DNA from: Thermoplasmata archaeon
Lineage (GTDB): Archaea > Thermoplasmatota > Thermoplasmata > Thermoplasmatales > Thermoplasmataceae
DNA: 11,802 nucleotides
Reading direction: 5' to 3'
Assembly: GCA_021806355.1 (NCBI GenBank)
Contig: JAJZXT010000143.1
Span: forward strand, 1 to 11,802
The number at the start of each line of letters is the position of its first letter. Within the stretch, counting starts at the first letter, position 1. The notes under the pieces were generated by a model. It was not told where the DNA came from and ran no database searches. It saw only the letters and a list, made by a program, of their open reading frames with translations. This document shows positions 1-6,488 of the stretch, one piece after another. The position numbers were made by a program, and so were the translations under genes.

Positions 1-195
1 TCACTTCTGTCTGCCAGCGGACAGATCAATATCCTGCGAGAAATAGTAACCTTTTCGCTCGCTTTCATTCCCTATCTTGCGAAAGGGGAATTCCCGCTCG
101 CAAATGTTAAAATTAAAAATTCCTAACTCTTCCTTTCCTTGGAAGTTCAACGACAAAAACCCAATTTTAGATGAATTTTCTTTGATTAGATCCAT
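1..195 (-). CDS. Doubtful small hypothetical protein
   Basis: An open frame on the minus strand ends in TGA at the first base of the window; its first ATG gives 64 residues, and a TTG 12 bases further upstream is also possible. The product has alternating hydrophobic stretches followed by a charged C-terminus. I recognise no family, signal peptide or membrane segment. No convincing ribosome-binding site or TATA box precedes it. It follows the permease gene on the same strand with about 90 bases between, so it could be a read-through partner, or chance. A competing open frame lies on the opposite strand over the same bases, which lowers confidence in both. Confidence 0.25.
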   Translation of the reverse strand: MDLIKENSSKIGFLSLNFQGKEELGIFNFNICEREFPFRKIGNESERKGYYFSQDIDLSAGRQK

Positions 196-234
196 TATCC
201 CAACCAATGGCGTACAATTCCCATCTCACGACGT

Positions 235-240
235 AAAAAA
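235..240 (-). terminator. Possible T-run terminator after the permease
   Basis: On the minus strand a run of six T lies about 46 bases past the permease stop codon. Archaeal transcription commonly ends at U-rich stretches, so this could end the permease transcript. The run is short and no stable hairpin was seen, so the call is weak. Confidence 0.25.
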
Positions 241-286
241 TGACGGAATTCCTGAAATAGAGGAACATCCTGATAATATTATTTCC

Positions 287-1651
287 TCAAATTGCCTGCT
301 CAAATTCGACTTTCGAAAGGTAATTTCTTCTGAAAACGTTCAGGAACAATAAGGTTACGAAACTGCCTATAACCATTAACAGCGTTATTAGGTTTGAATA
401 GAAATTTCCGTTGAAGATTGCCTCATAATACAGTACGATTCCAAGGATTACCATTGAAATGAACGAAACAGGAGTTCCTACATTTTTAGGATCGAATCCA
501 CAACTTCTCATCACAGCTATGGCCGTTACGATGTGAACGATGATATACGATAATGCCACACATGTGAGAATGATAATGAATACCGTCAGGAAACCATAAA
601 AGTTTGAGACAAATACCACGGCGAGATTCAGGCAGAAAATACAAAAAAGATCTAATGTGCTATCTTTCAATTTTCTGTTCCATGAAGGTATAATTCTATC
701 CTTCCTCATCCTTTGCATGACGTTTACGAATGCCCTGAGATAAGAAACTGCTAGATTGAATCCGCTCACTACAGCCAACAACAAGAAGGTTGTGAATAAC
801 CAGACATTATAATTATAAAGTGCTTCGAGAATATATGCACCCCCTGTGCTTGAATACATAATCATTCCTGTTGAGCCTAGATAATTCTCCATCGCAAATG
901 CAGACACCACCAAAGCAATCCCTGAGAAAGTATAAGAAAGAATTATTGCCCTTGGAACAAGCCTGCGAGGTTCGATAGTGTTTTCAGATACAAATATGGA
1001 AGATCCTGCTCCAGCAAATATTACCATCCCAAACATGACTCCGGTGAAAAACGATTGAAATGATGAATTCTGGAAAATGTTTATTCCTCCAACAGAAAAC
1101 GTGAAGAAGAATGTAATGTAAAACAGTATTGCGATGATTTCAACCAGACCGAGTATCAGGGTATATGTGGAAGAAAACCTGAGGCCACGGGAAACCATTA
1201 GGACTGCCATTAAAGAAAAGACTATGGCATAAATATCGCTGGAAAATGGTATGCTTATGCTTAGAGATCCCAAGGCTGACGTGATAAAATTGGCTGCAAA
1301 CAGTGATATATTGGGAAGGACAAGCGCACTATAAAATATGTAGAAGATGCCCACTATGAGACCGACATTTGATCCCAGTGATTTTCCTACAAAGGAATAA
1401 TATCCTCCGTTGGTTGAGTGTTTCCTGGAGATATAATAAATTGTATAGATTGTGGAATATGATATCAAGAATGAGAAGAGAACCACTATTGGGAGCATGA
1501 ATGAAGAAAAAATGGCAATGGCTGCAAAAATGGCCGCTATGTCAAGAAATGGCCCGATAGAAGTGAAAGATTGCATGAAACTTCGCTTGAAATCAATTAT
1601 CTTTTCGAATTCCACGCCGGCTGATTGCCATTCCCTATAAAATCTATTCAA
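287..1651 (-). CDS. APC-family amino acid/polyamine permease
   Basis: A 454-residue polytopic membrane protein, in the size range of the amino acid-polyamine-organocation (APC) superfamily with about 12 membrane helices. After a roughly 30-residue charged N-terminus the first helices run from about residue 34 to 75. They are followed by a GGYY motif (82-85) typical of the loop after helix 2 in this family. The stretch 212-237 carries the family pattern of a GAG-like segment, then SENTIEP and RR, then VPRAI. It probably takes up amino acids or related compounds through the cytoplasmic membrane; the substrate cannot be told. The start is a TTG: no ATG occurs in frame before residue 26, and the family homology seems to begin near residue 22. 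An in-frame TGA lies 13 codons upstream of it. No neighbour suggests a pathway. Confidence 0.85.
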   Translation of the reverse strand: MNRFYREWQSAGVEFEKIIDFKRSFMQSFTSIGPFLDIAAIFAAIAIFSSFMLPIVVLFSFLISYSTIYTIYYISRKHSTNGGYYSFVGKSLGSNVGLIVGIFYIFYSALVLPNISLFAANFITSALGSLSISIPFSSDIYAIVFSLMAVLMVSRGLRFSSTYTLILGLVEIIAILFYITFFFTFSVGGINIFQNSSFQSFFTGVMFGMVIFAGAGSSIFVSENTIEPRRLVPRAIILSYTFSGIALVVSAFAMENYLGSTGMIMYSSTGGAYILEALYNYNVWLFTTFLLLAVVSGFNLAVSYLRAFVNVMQRMRKDRIIPSWNRKLKDSTLDLFCIFCLNLAVVFVSNFYGFLTVFIIILTCVALSYIIVHIVTAIAVMRSCGFDPKNVGTPVSFISMVILGIVLYYEAIFNGNFYSNLITLLMVIGSFVTLLFLNVFRRNYLSKVEFEQAI

Positions 1652-1935
1652 TGTGCAATGAGGATCACTTGGGTAGCATGATAATTCTCAAGCATGTACC
1701 GAATTGGATTGATGATATTGAATTTGCACAGTTGCAAGTTGAGCATCGATTGCCTTTTCGTCTAAATAAATTGTTAGAACCCTTCCTTCTCTATCACAAC
1801 TCATTTATGTTTGATCCTTCGTCTGTTTCGACTTGTTATCCTCGATCCAACTAATCTTTGAGCACAAACAAGAACATTTCAATTTCAAGCTAAATTCTTC
1901 CACTTGTTATGAAACAATGTTTTGCTAAGGAAAAG
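1652..1935. other. Intergenic gap, mostly without recognisable content
   Basis: This stretch separates the minus-strand permease from the plus-strand vWA gene, so it should hold two divergent promoters. A TATA-like box for the vWA gene sits at its right edge; I see no convincing box for the permease. A plus-strand open frame of 67 codons (1651-1854) has no protein-like features I can support. The one minus-strand candidate is listed separately. I see no RNA gene or repeat here. Confidence 0.5.
1688..1804 (-). CDS. Possible 38-residue ORF upstream of and in frame with the permease
   Basis: An ATG-initiated open frame of 38 codons on the minus strand, preceded directly by an in-frame TAA and ended by TGA. 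It lies in exactly the same reading frame as the permease that begins 36 bases downstream of its stop. Its composition (a short beta-like stretch, then an acidic helix) is protein-like, but I recognise no family. It may be a small leader peptide, an ancient N-terminal part of the permease gene cut off by a stop codon, or chance. A weak GAAGGAT stretch lies about 9 bases before the ATG. Confidence 0.2.
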   Translation of the reverse strand: MSCDREGRVLTIYLDEKAIDAQLATVQIQYHQSNSVHA

Positions 1936-1936
1936 G

Positions 1937-1946
1937 TTTTTATTTT
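1937..1946 (+). promoter_or_regulatory. TATA-like box for the vWA gene
   Basis: A T-rich box (TTTTTATTTT), preceded by a purine-rich AAGG that could serve as a BRE, is centred about 22 bases before the ATG at 1964. That spacing fits an archaeal promoter giving a leaderless or nearly leaderless transcript, common in Thermoplasmata. Confidence 0.45.
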
Positions 1947-1963
1947 GTATGCATTAGGAAAAT

Positions 1964-2782
1964 ATGTATGAAGCAGAAATAAGCAGAAGAAATCCCGGAT
2001 TGTTCATATTTTTACTTGACCAGTCAAGATCAATGAGCCATAAATTATCTGGAGGAGAAAGATCAAAGGCTATTGAAGCTACGGATGCAATAAATAAGCA
2101 AATCGCAGAACTGATTAACAGATGCACCAAGTCAGAGGGTGTAAGGCATTATTTTGACATTGGTGTTATAGGATATGGTTTTGAAAGAACAGGAGCAGAC
2201 GGCTTGATATCAGACGGGCCAGTCCCAATAACGGAAATGGAAAATATAATAAAAAAGATGGAGACAAGAAAAGAAAACGTGGACGGCCAGGAAGTCGAAT
2301 TCCAATATCCAGTCTGGTTTGAACCCGTTGCTTCAAGCGATACCCCAATGGTTGCCGCCTTGACGATTGCAAAGGATTGGACAGAGAAGTGGGTGCAGGA
2401 TCACCAGTATTCATATCCTCCAGTCATAATAAACATAAGCGATGGGGAATCCACAGACGGCTCACCGGTTGAGATTTCAAAGGCGATTACATCGCTTTCC
2501 ACAAAAGATGGAAACGCAATGCTGTGGAATTGCCATCTATCGGGGTCACCAGCCAAGCCAATATCGTTCCCGGAAGATGAATCAAAGCTTCCTGAGGATA
2601 AATACGCCTCCACCATATTCAGCATATCATCGGTTCTTCCAGAATCCATGCTAGCCATCGCCAAGGAAGAGTATCAGGATGTTTCCAATGGTGCAAGAGC
2701 CTATGTTTTCAATGCAAGGCTTGAGGATCTGATAAAACTACTTGATATCGGAACAAGAGTAGCATATAGCCGAGTTAAATGA
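1964..2782 (+). CDS. vWA-domain (MIDAS) protein, TerY-P triad type
   Basis: A 272-residue single-domain von Willebrand factor A protein. It has a complete metal-ion-dependent adhesion site: D19-x-S21-x-S23 in the first strand, T127 in the DTPM loop, and D160 in the ISDGEST strand end. No signal peptide or membrane segment is seen, so it should act in the cytosol, probably as a Mg-dependent scaffold or ligand binder. The sequence style, with the LLDQSRSM start and the T-P-M loop, is that of the TerY-like vWA proteins that occur with a PP2C phosphatase and a kinase. The next gene starts inside its stop codon (ATGA overlap), showing translational coupling. A TATA-like box lies just upstream and the transcript is probably leaderless. 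Its role in this archaeon is inferred from gene company only. Confidence 0.85.
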   Translation: MYEAEISRRNPGLFIFLLDQSRSMSHKLSGGERSKAIEATDAINKQIAELINRCTKSEGVRHYFDIGVIGYGFERTGADGLISDGPVPITEMENIIKKMETRKENVDGQEVEFQYPVWFEPVASSDTPMVAALTIAKDWTEKWVQDHQYSYPPVIINISDGESTDGSPVEISKAITSLSTKDGNAMLWNCHLSGSPAKPISFPEDESKLPEDKYASTIFSISSVLPESMLAIAKEEYQDVSNGARAYVFNARLEDLIKLLDIGTRVAYSRVK

Positions 2783-3501
2783 AGAGCCAATCTATAGTGT
2801 TTCCTAAAGTGGGAAACCAGCAGGAAGAATGCGAGGATTATCTTTTTGCAAGCGATACAAAGATGAGATACGCGATAGCAGATGGTGCGAGTGATTCCAT
2901 ATTCTCCGGACTTTGGGCAAAAAGCCTTGTGGATACTTTTATAGATTTTGATAATCTAAGTGGCGATCCAGAGATAGTCATAGATCAGGTTTGCAGAAGG
3001 GCCATAAACGCATGGCACGATAAGATAGAATGGAATAATTTGAAATGGAATGTGAAAAATAAATCGGTATTGGGATCATATTCGACATTTATTGGTATAG
3101 ACATCAAGAAGATTGAGAAGAACTACAGGATTAGTTGCATGGCGGTTGGTGATAGCTGTTCATTTATACTGACTGGGCGGCGTCTGGAAAGTTTCCCGGT
3201 AAAAGACGTATCAGGTTTTGGATTGCATCCGAATCTTCTATGGAGCGGCCACGGAGAGCCTATTTTCGAAGATTCAGAGATTCAGCTTCCCAATTATGAG
3301 ATGAAAAATTATACGGTAGACGAAAGGAGCGGAATCGTTCTGGCATCCGATGCTGCATCAAAATGGATTATGGAGGGCGGAGTTGAAAGAGTGAGAAGCC
3401 TTCTTGAAAAATTACCTGAAGATAGAGAATACTGGGATGATCTGCGCATTAAAGGCGAAATGAAGAATGACGATATTTCAATAATCACCATAAGCCTCTA
3501 A
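2779..3501 (+). CDS. PP2C-family serine/threonine phosphatase
   Basis: A 240-residue protein with the ordered motifs of the metal-dependent PP2C (PPM) fold. These are an E-D pair at 19-20, the ADGAS loop with D35-G36, the GSYSTF segment (99-104), AVGDS (122-126), a SDAAS loop (190-194) in place of the usual SDG, and the terminal N-D-D (230-232) before ISIITI. The aspartates D20, D35, D191 and D231 are those expected to hold the two metal ions. No membrane segment is present, so it is a cytosolic phosphoprotein phosphatase. The ATG overlaps the vWA stop by 4 bases, so the two are made together. It ends 3 bases from the stop of the convergent kinase gene, its likely functional opponent. It is close to the minimal length for the family. 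Confidence 0.88.
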   Translation: MKSQSIVFPKVGNQQEECEDYLFASDTKMRYAIADGASDSIFSGLWAKSLVDTFIDFDNLSGDPEIVIDQVCRRAINAWHDKIEWNNLKWNVKNKSVLGSYSTFIGIDIKKIEKNYRISCMAVGDSCSFILTGRRLESFPVKDVSGFGLHPNLLWSGHGEPIFEDSEIQLPNYEMKNYTVDERSGIVLASDAASKWIMEGGVERVRSLLEKLPEDREYWDDLRIKGEMKNDDISIITISL

Positions 3502-3504
3502 CGC

Positions 3505-4851
3505 CTACGAAAGCAGCAAAGGAGAAATTTGATCCCAGTCGCTTTCTTTTGATAAACTCCTTATCATCAGATCTGTGAGGGTCTTGACCTTTCCTCCTAT
3601 CTTCTTCATATCCTTTAGAACATCTGATTTTGAGGGATCCTTAAGATCATCTCCAGATATTATCAATTTGTCACCATCCCCATTATTGTATTCCCACAGT
3701 TCCGGTTTTTTTGATAAGGCATGAAGTGTCGCATATATGAGCAAACAAGAGAAGAAGTCAAGTTTTTCATTGAATTCCGTGGATCTTTTTGGATGCTGGA
3801 AAGCTTCATGGCCGGCTTCACTTGCACCAAGCTTTGCGATTGGGGGGACATACATACCGTCATAATCAATCAGTGATACAGAGCCATCGGCTGCGACAAG
3901 AATGTTGTCCCCGGATAGATCTCCGTGGGCTATCTTGTTCCTGACCATATCCTGGACTGCACCCAGCAAGCTTTTCGCAGTAGTCACAAGCAGCTTTGAA
4001 TCCTTTAAATTTCTGGTGATATATTGGTTAAGGTTTTCCCCCGATACCCATGACATCATCAGAACCGGGTAATAAGTATCCTTCTTGTCCATTACCCGAA
4101 CCGCATTGTCCATATAATTAAACTCAGTAAAGAACGGGAATTTCTTGCCATTCAGCTGCCTGCTGATAGCCTGGTATCGTATTTCGAGGTCCGGTGAACC
4201 TCGCGTAAAACATTTTATTGCATAATTTCCTGAATCTGCTTTAAGGTTGAAAACTGTTCCAAAGTTACCGGATCCAAAAATCAAGGTTGGATATTTCACC
4301 CTGGGGTTTTGCTGAAAGATTCCATTCCTAATCTGGGGGTAGATATCTGAAATTGCGTTCTTTGGATTTTGAAGGGCAATTGAGTATGCAGAGGATGATG
4401 GCCAGTTTCTCTTCTTGACCTTTGACATGTCGATTGCGAAATCATCTTCACTAATAGTGGTTTTTTCATTGCTTATTGGTATAATTGGGGCTTCTACAAT
4501 ATCGAATGTGATTTCTTCTCTTCTGAACAAATTCTGTTTTGATATTGCGTAAAATGAAATGATATATTTTCCTATCATTTTTGGCTTGAATCTCAAGTCA
4601 AAACTTCCTCTTGATATCTTCTTGAGTTTCAATACCTGCTGCCTCAGCATGGGGTCCGTGATGGTAGCTTCCATCAGCCTTACATATCTCTCTGGTTTTG
4701 CCTTTACGTTAATGATCGTTTTGTTTCCAACATAGGCTTTTTCTATGGATTGGATGGATAACTTTACTTCCTCGATTTTTCTCTTTTTCTTGTGAAACAC
4801 AAGGGGGCTTTTTTTAGAATTTCTTTTTGAATTAGACTGATTACCTGGCAA
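3505..4851 (-). CDS. Serine/threonine-type protein kinase with N-terminal beta-rich extension, TerY-P triad type
   Basis: 448 residues. The C-terminal ~260 form a eukaryotic-like kinase domain: glycine loop GSGNFG (193-198), ATP lysine K213, catalytic HGDL with D311 and N316, and an IDYDGM segment (328-333) whose D329 takes the DFG position. A later GHEAFQHP segment (347-354) replaces the usual APE motif. HGDL plus DYDGM plus the QHP segment is characteristic of kinases linked to vWA and PP2C genes. Residues ~1-27 are basic and polar. Residues ~28-122 look like an all-beta, possibly Ig-like domain, followed by a ~65-residue linker. I see no membrane helix. The start is TTG, with the next in-frame ATG inside the beta-rich part. 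A TATA-like box lies 28 bases upstream. The gene converges on PP2C. Confidence 0.85.
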   Translation of the reverse strand: MPGNQSNSKRNSKKSPLVFHKKKRKIEEVKLSIQSIEKAYVGNKTIINVKAKPERYVRLMEATITDPMLRQQVLKLKKISRGSFDLRFKPKMIGKYIISFYAISKQNLFRREEITFDIVEAPIIPISNEKTTISEDDFAIDMSKVKKRNWPSSSAYSIALQNPKNAISDIYPQIRNGIFQQNPRVKYPTLIFGSGNFGTVFNLKADSGNYAIKCFTRGSPDLEIRYQAISRQLNGKKFPFFTEFNYMDNAVRVMDKKDTYYPVLMMSWVSGENLNQYITRNLKDSKLLVTTAKSLLGAVQDMVRNKIAHGDLSGDNILVAADGSVSLIDYDGMYVPPIAKLGASEAGHEAFQHPKRSTEFNEKLDFFSCLLIYATLHALSKKPELWEYNNGDGDKLIISGDDLKDPSKSDVLKDMKKIGGKVKTLTDLMIRSLSKESDWDQISPLLLS

Positions 4852-4874
4852 CTTATGGTTTATATTTTTATCAA

Positions 4875-4884
4875 TTTAATATTT
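4875..4884 (-). promoter_or_regulatory. TATA-like box for the kinase gene
   Basis: Read on the minus strand the box is AAATATTAAA, centred about 28 bases before the TTG start. This suits a leaderless transcript and supports the TTG choice. A second AT-rich stretch (AAAATATAAA, about 4859-4868) is closer and would place the transcript start inside the gene, so I prefer the first. Confidence 0.4.
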
Positions 4885-4966
4885 CCCATGATGCTGGAAA
4901 GTTTTGTCTTATATTTTTCCTGAGCGAATTTCTTCAGGGAAACATTGAGGACGCTAGCCAACGAAG

Positions 4967-4978
4967 TTTAATATATTA
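4967..4978 (+). promoter_or_regulatory. TATA-like box for the small membrane protein
   Basis: TTTAATATATTA is centred about 18 bases before the ATG at 4991 and 24 before the ATG at 4997. The second spacing fits a leaderless start better. The box shares a 139-base divergent intergenic region with the kinase promoter. Confidence 0.5.
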
Positions 4979-4990
4979 CAGTACGTTATT

Positions 4991-5431
4991 ATGGAAATGG
5001 CAAAAGATGAATCAACTGGAAGCGTTGGCTTTGGTATTTTAGCCACTATTATAGGCCTTGCGGTTATGGGCTTTGTCCCACTTGTGGGCTGGCTATTCCC
5101 GGGCATTTTTGGTGGATTGGCTGCGCGAGGCAAGGCAAGAGGGCTTGTATCTGCTTTGATTGGTGCAGGTATTGTCATAACAATTGCTATAGAATTTGCT
5201 CTTTATATCGTTCCAAACACCTATTTTGTGAATATTCTGACAACTTACACTGGCAATTCACTGGTTACAAAATATGTGCTAATAGAATCTGCTTACGTAA
5301 AGGGATTGATGACAACAAATTTATACGCGTTCCTTGGAAAGGCAGTTTCTAATGTACTGATTATCCCAGGGCTTGGTGGATTGATTGGTGGTTCAATCTT
5401 GGGATATACAAAGGATACCGATGGATATTAA
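4991..5431 (+). CDS. Small glycine-rich integral membrane protein, function unknown
   Basis: A 146-residue protein with three or four hydrophobic segments (about residues 13-45, partly split by a proline, 52-74 and 112-138), each rich in glycine. A short basic loop ARGKAR (45-50) should face the cytosol. The layout resembles small archaeal membrane proteins of uncharacterised DUF type; I cannot assign a family. Two ATGs lie two codons apart. The second (4997) is better spaced from the TATA-like box and may be the true start of a leaderless message. The gene is divergent from the kinase and convergent with the acyl-CoA dehydrogenase operon. It might take part in the neighbouring kinase/phosphatase module, but only the shared promoter region suggests that. 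Confidence 0.7.
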   Translation: MEMAKDESTGSVGFGILATIIGLAVMGFVPLVGWLFPGIFGGLAARGKARGLVSALIGAGIVITIAIEFALYIVPNTYFVNILTTYTGNSLVTKYVLIESAYVKGLMTTNLYAFLGKAVSNVLIIPGLGGLIGGSILGYTKDTDGY

Positions 5432-5446
5432 GGGCTGGAAATTTAT

Positions 5447-5454
5447 AAAAAAAA
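5447..5454 (-). terminator. T8 terminator of the thiolase/ACAD operon
   Basis: On the minus strand an unbroken run of eight T begins 2 bases past the TAA of the last operon gene. This fits archaeal U-tract termination. No stem-loop precedes it and none is needed. Confidence 0.55.
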
Positions 5455-5456
5455 TA

Positions 5457-6488
5457 TTATAGGAATCCGGAGTTGACTCCGAATACCTCGTCGCTCAGGC
5501 GCTTCCGATCTTTCTTTCCCCTGAAAAGAATTGTGCTTACCGCCATGGCGTCCCTATAAAATTTCTCGACTCCAAAGTCTTCCAGGTACCCGTATCCTCC
5601 GTGTGTCTGGAGTGCCTGTTTTGTTGCCCTTTTTGAAAGTGCCTCCGAGAATAGAAGAGCATTGAGCCCCTTCCTTGGATTGGCGTCTGACTCGTAGATA
5701 TACGACCGGAGCATTTCCTCCTCTGATTTCAGGAGAGATAGGGAGAAGGCTATTGGACTGTAATCCTTGAGGTAATGGTCAAATGTAGTTCTCACCTTCG
5801 CATACTCTATTGCTTTGTCCAATGCACCCTTTATGATTCCAAGAAGGATAGATGCGATCTCAAGGCTTGAATTTCCCAGTGCCTTTTCAAGTTCGGATTT
5901 CTTGCAAACCTTCCTTGATTGCGCCATATCCAACTTCACGTCGGATATTCCTAAACCCCTCATTCCCAGAGACTTCTTGTTCTTCGATTCCCTGATGGTA
6001 CCCGATGCAAAAATAACATCCTCACCCTGTCCATCAATAACCATGAACTTATCGGCCCCTGGAAAAATCACATCTCTTTTCAGAAGGCTGCCATCACCGG
6101 TCCTTGATTCTGCTTCAAATCCCTCAAGAATATCTCCATATCCAAAGCCAAGTGTTATTTCTCCTGACAGGATTTTAGGAAGATATTCCTCAGCCAATGA
6201 AGTGTTTTCAAAAGCCTTTGCCCCGATTGAGTTGTAAAGGTATACCAGAACTCCTACGGATGGAGAAAAAGAAGAAAGCTCCTCAAGAATGGCGCAATAT
6301 GACAGGATATCCAGTTCTGATCCTCCGTACTTCTGTGGTGCGGTTGCGCCGAGAAATCCCTGCTCCGAAAGTTTCTTGATAAGGTTTCTGTCTATTCCTT
6401 CCCTCTCAATTTTCAGGGATGTGTTTTCTATATTTTTTATTGAAAAATCCCTTACTGTTTCCTTCATCAATCTTAAATCATCATTCAC
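5457..6488 (-). CDS. Divergent acyl-CoA dehydrogenase-like protein without the usual catalytic glutamate
   Basis: 343 residues from a GTG start. I chose this start because it overlaps the previous gene by 8 bases and follows a near-consensus AGGAGAGTGAT ribosome site; a longer frame reaches back to 6521. The N-terminal helical part has the APQKYGG loop (about 50-56). The C-terminal part keeps VRTTF (about 232-236) and the HGGYGYLED...YRDA signature (296-314). Three things are odd. The first family signature (T-E-x-x-x-G-S-D) is missing and the middle beta domain is short. The place of the catalytic Glu in the 'EGT' motif reads FRGKK, with R323. The alternative glutamate site of isovaleryl-CoA dehydrogenases appears to be Ser. 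It may be an inactive or regulatory partner of the upstream enzyme, or have another chemistry. Confidence 0.75.
   Translation of the reverse strand: MNDDLRLMKETVRDFSIKNIENTSLKIEREGIDRNLIKKLSEQGFLGATAPQKYGGSELDILSYCAILEELSSFSPSVGVLVYLYNSIGAKAFENTSLAEEYLPKILSGEITLGFGYGDILEGFEAESRTGDGSLLKRDVIFPGADKFMVIDGQGEDVIFASGTIRESKNKKSLGMRGLGISDVKLDMAQSRKVCKKSELEKALGNSSLEIASILLGIIKGALDKAIEYAKVRTTFDHYLKDYSPIAFSLSLLKSEEEMLRSYIYESDANPRKGLNALLFSEALSKRATKQALQTHGGYGYLEDFGVEKFYRDAMAVSTILFRGKKDRKRLSDEVFGVNSGFL

Noticed and set aside
77..352. Plus-strand 91-codon open frame
   Set aside because: It overlaps the C-terminus of the well-supported permease on the other strand and shows no recognisable protein features.
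1651..1854. Plus-strand 67-codon open frame in the gap before the vWA gene
   Set aside because: No promoter, ribosome site or family resemblance, and it begins opposite the permease start.
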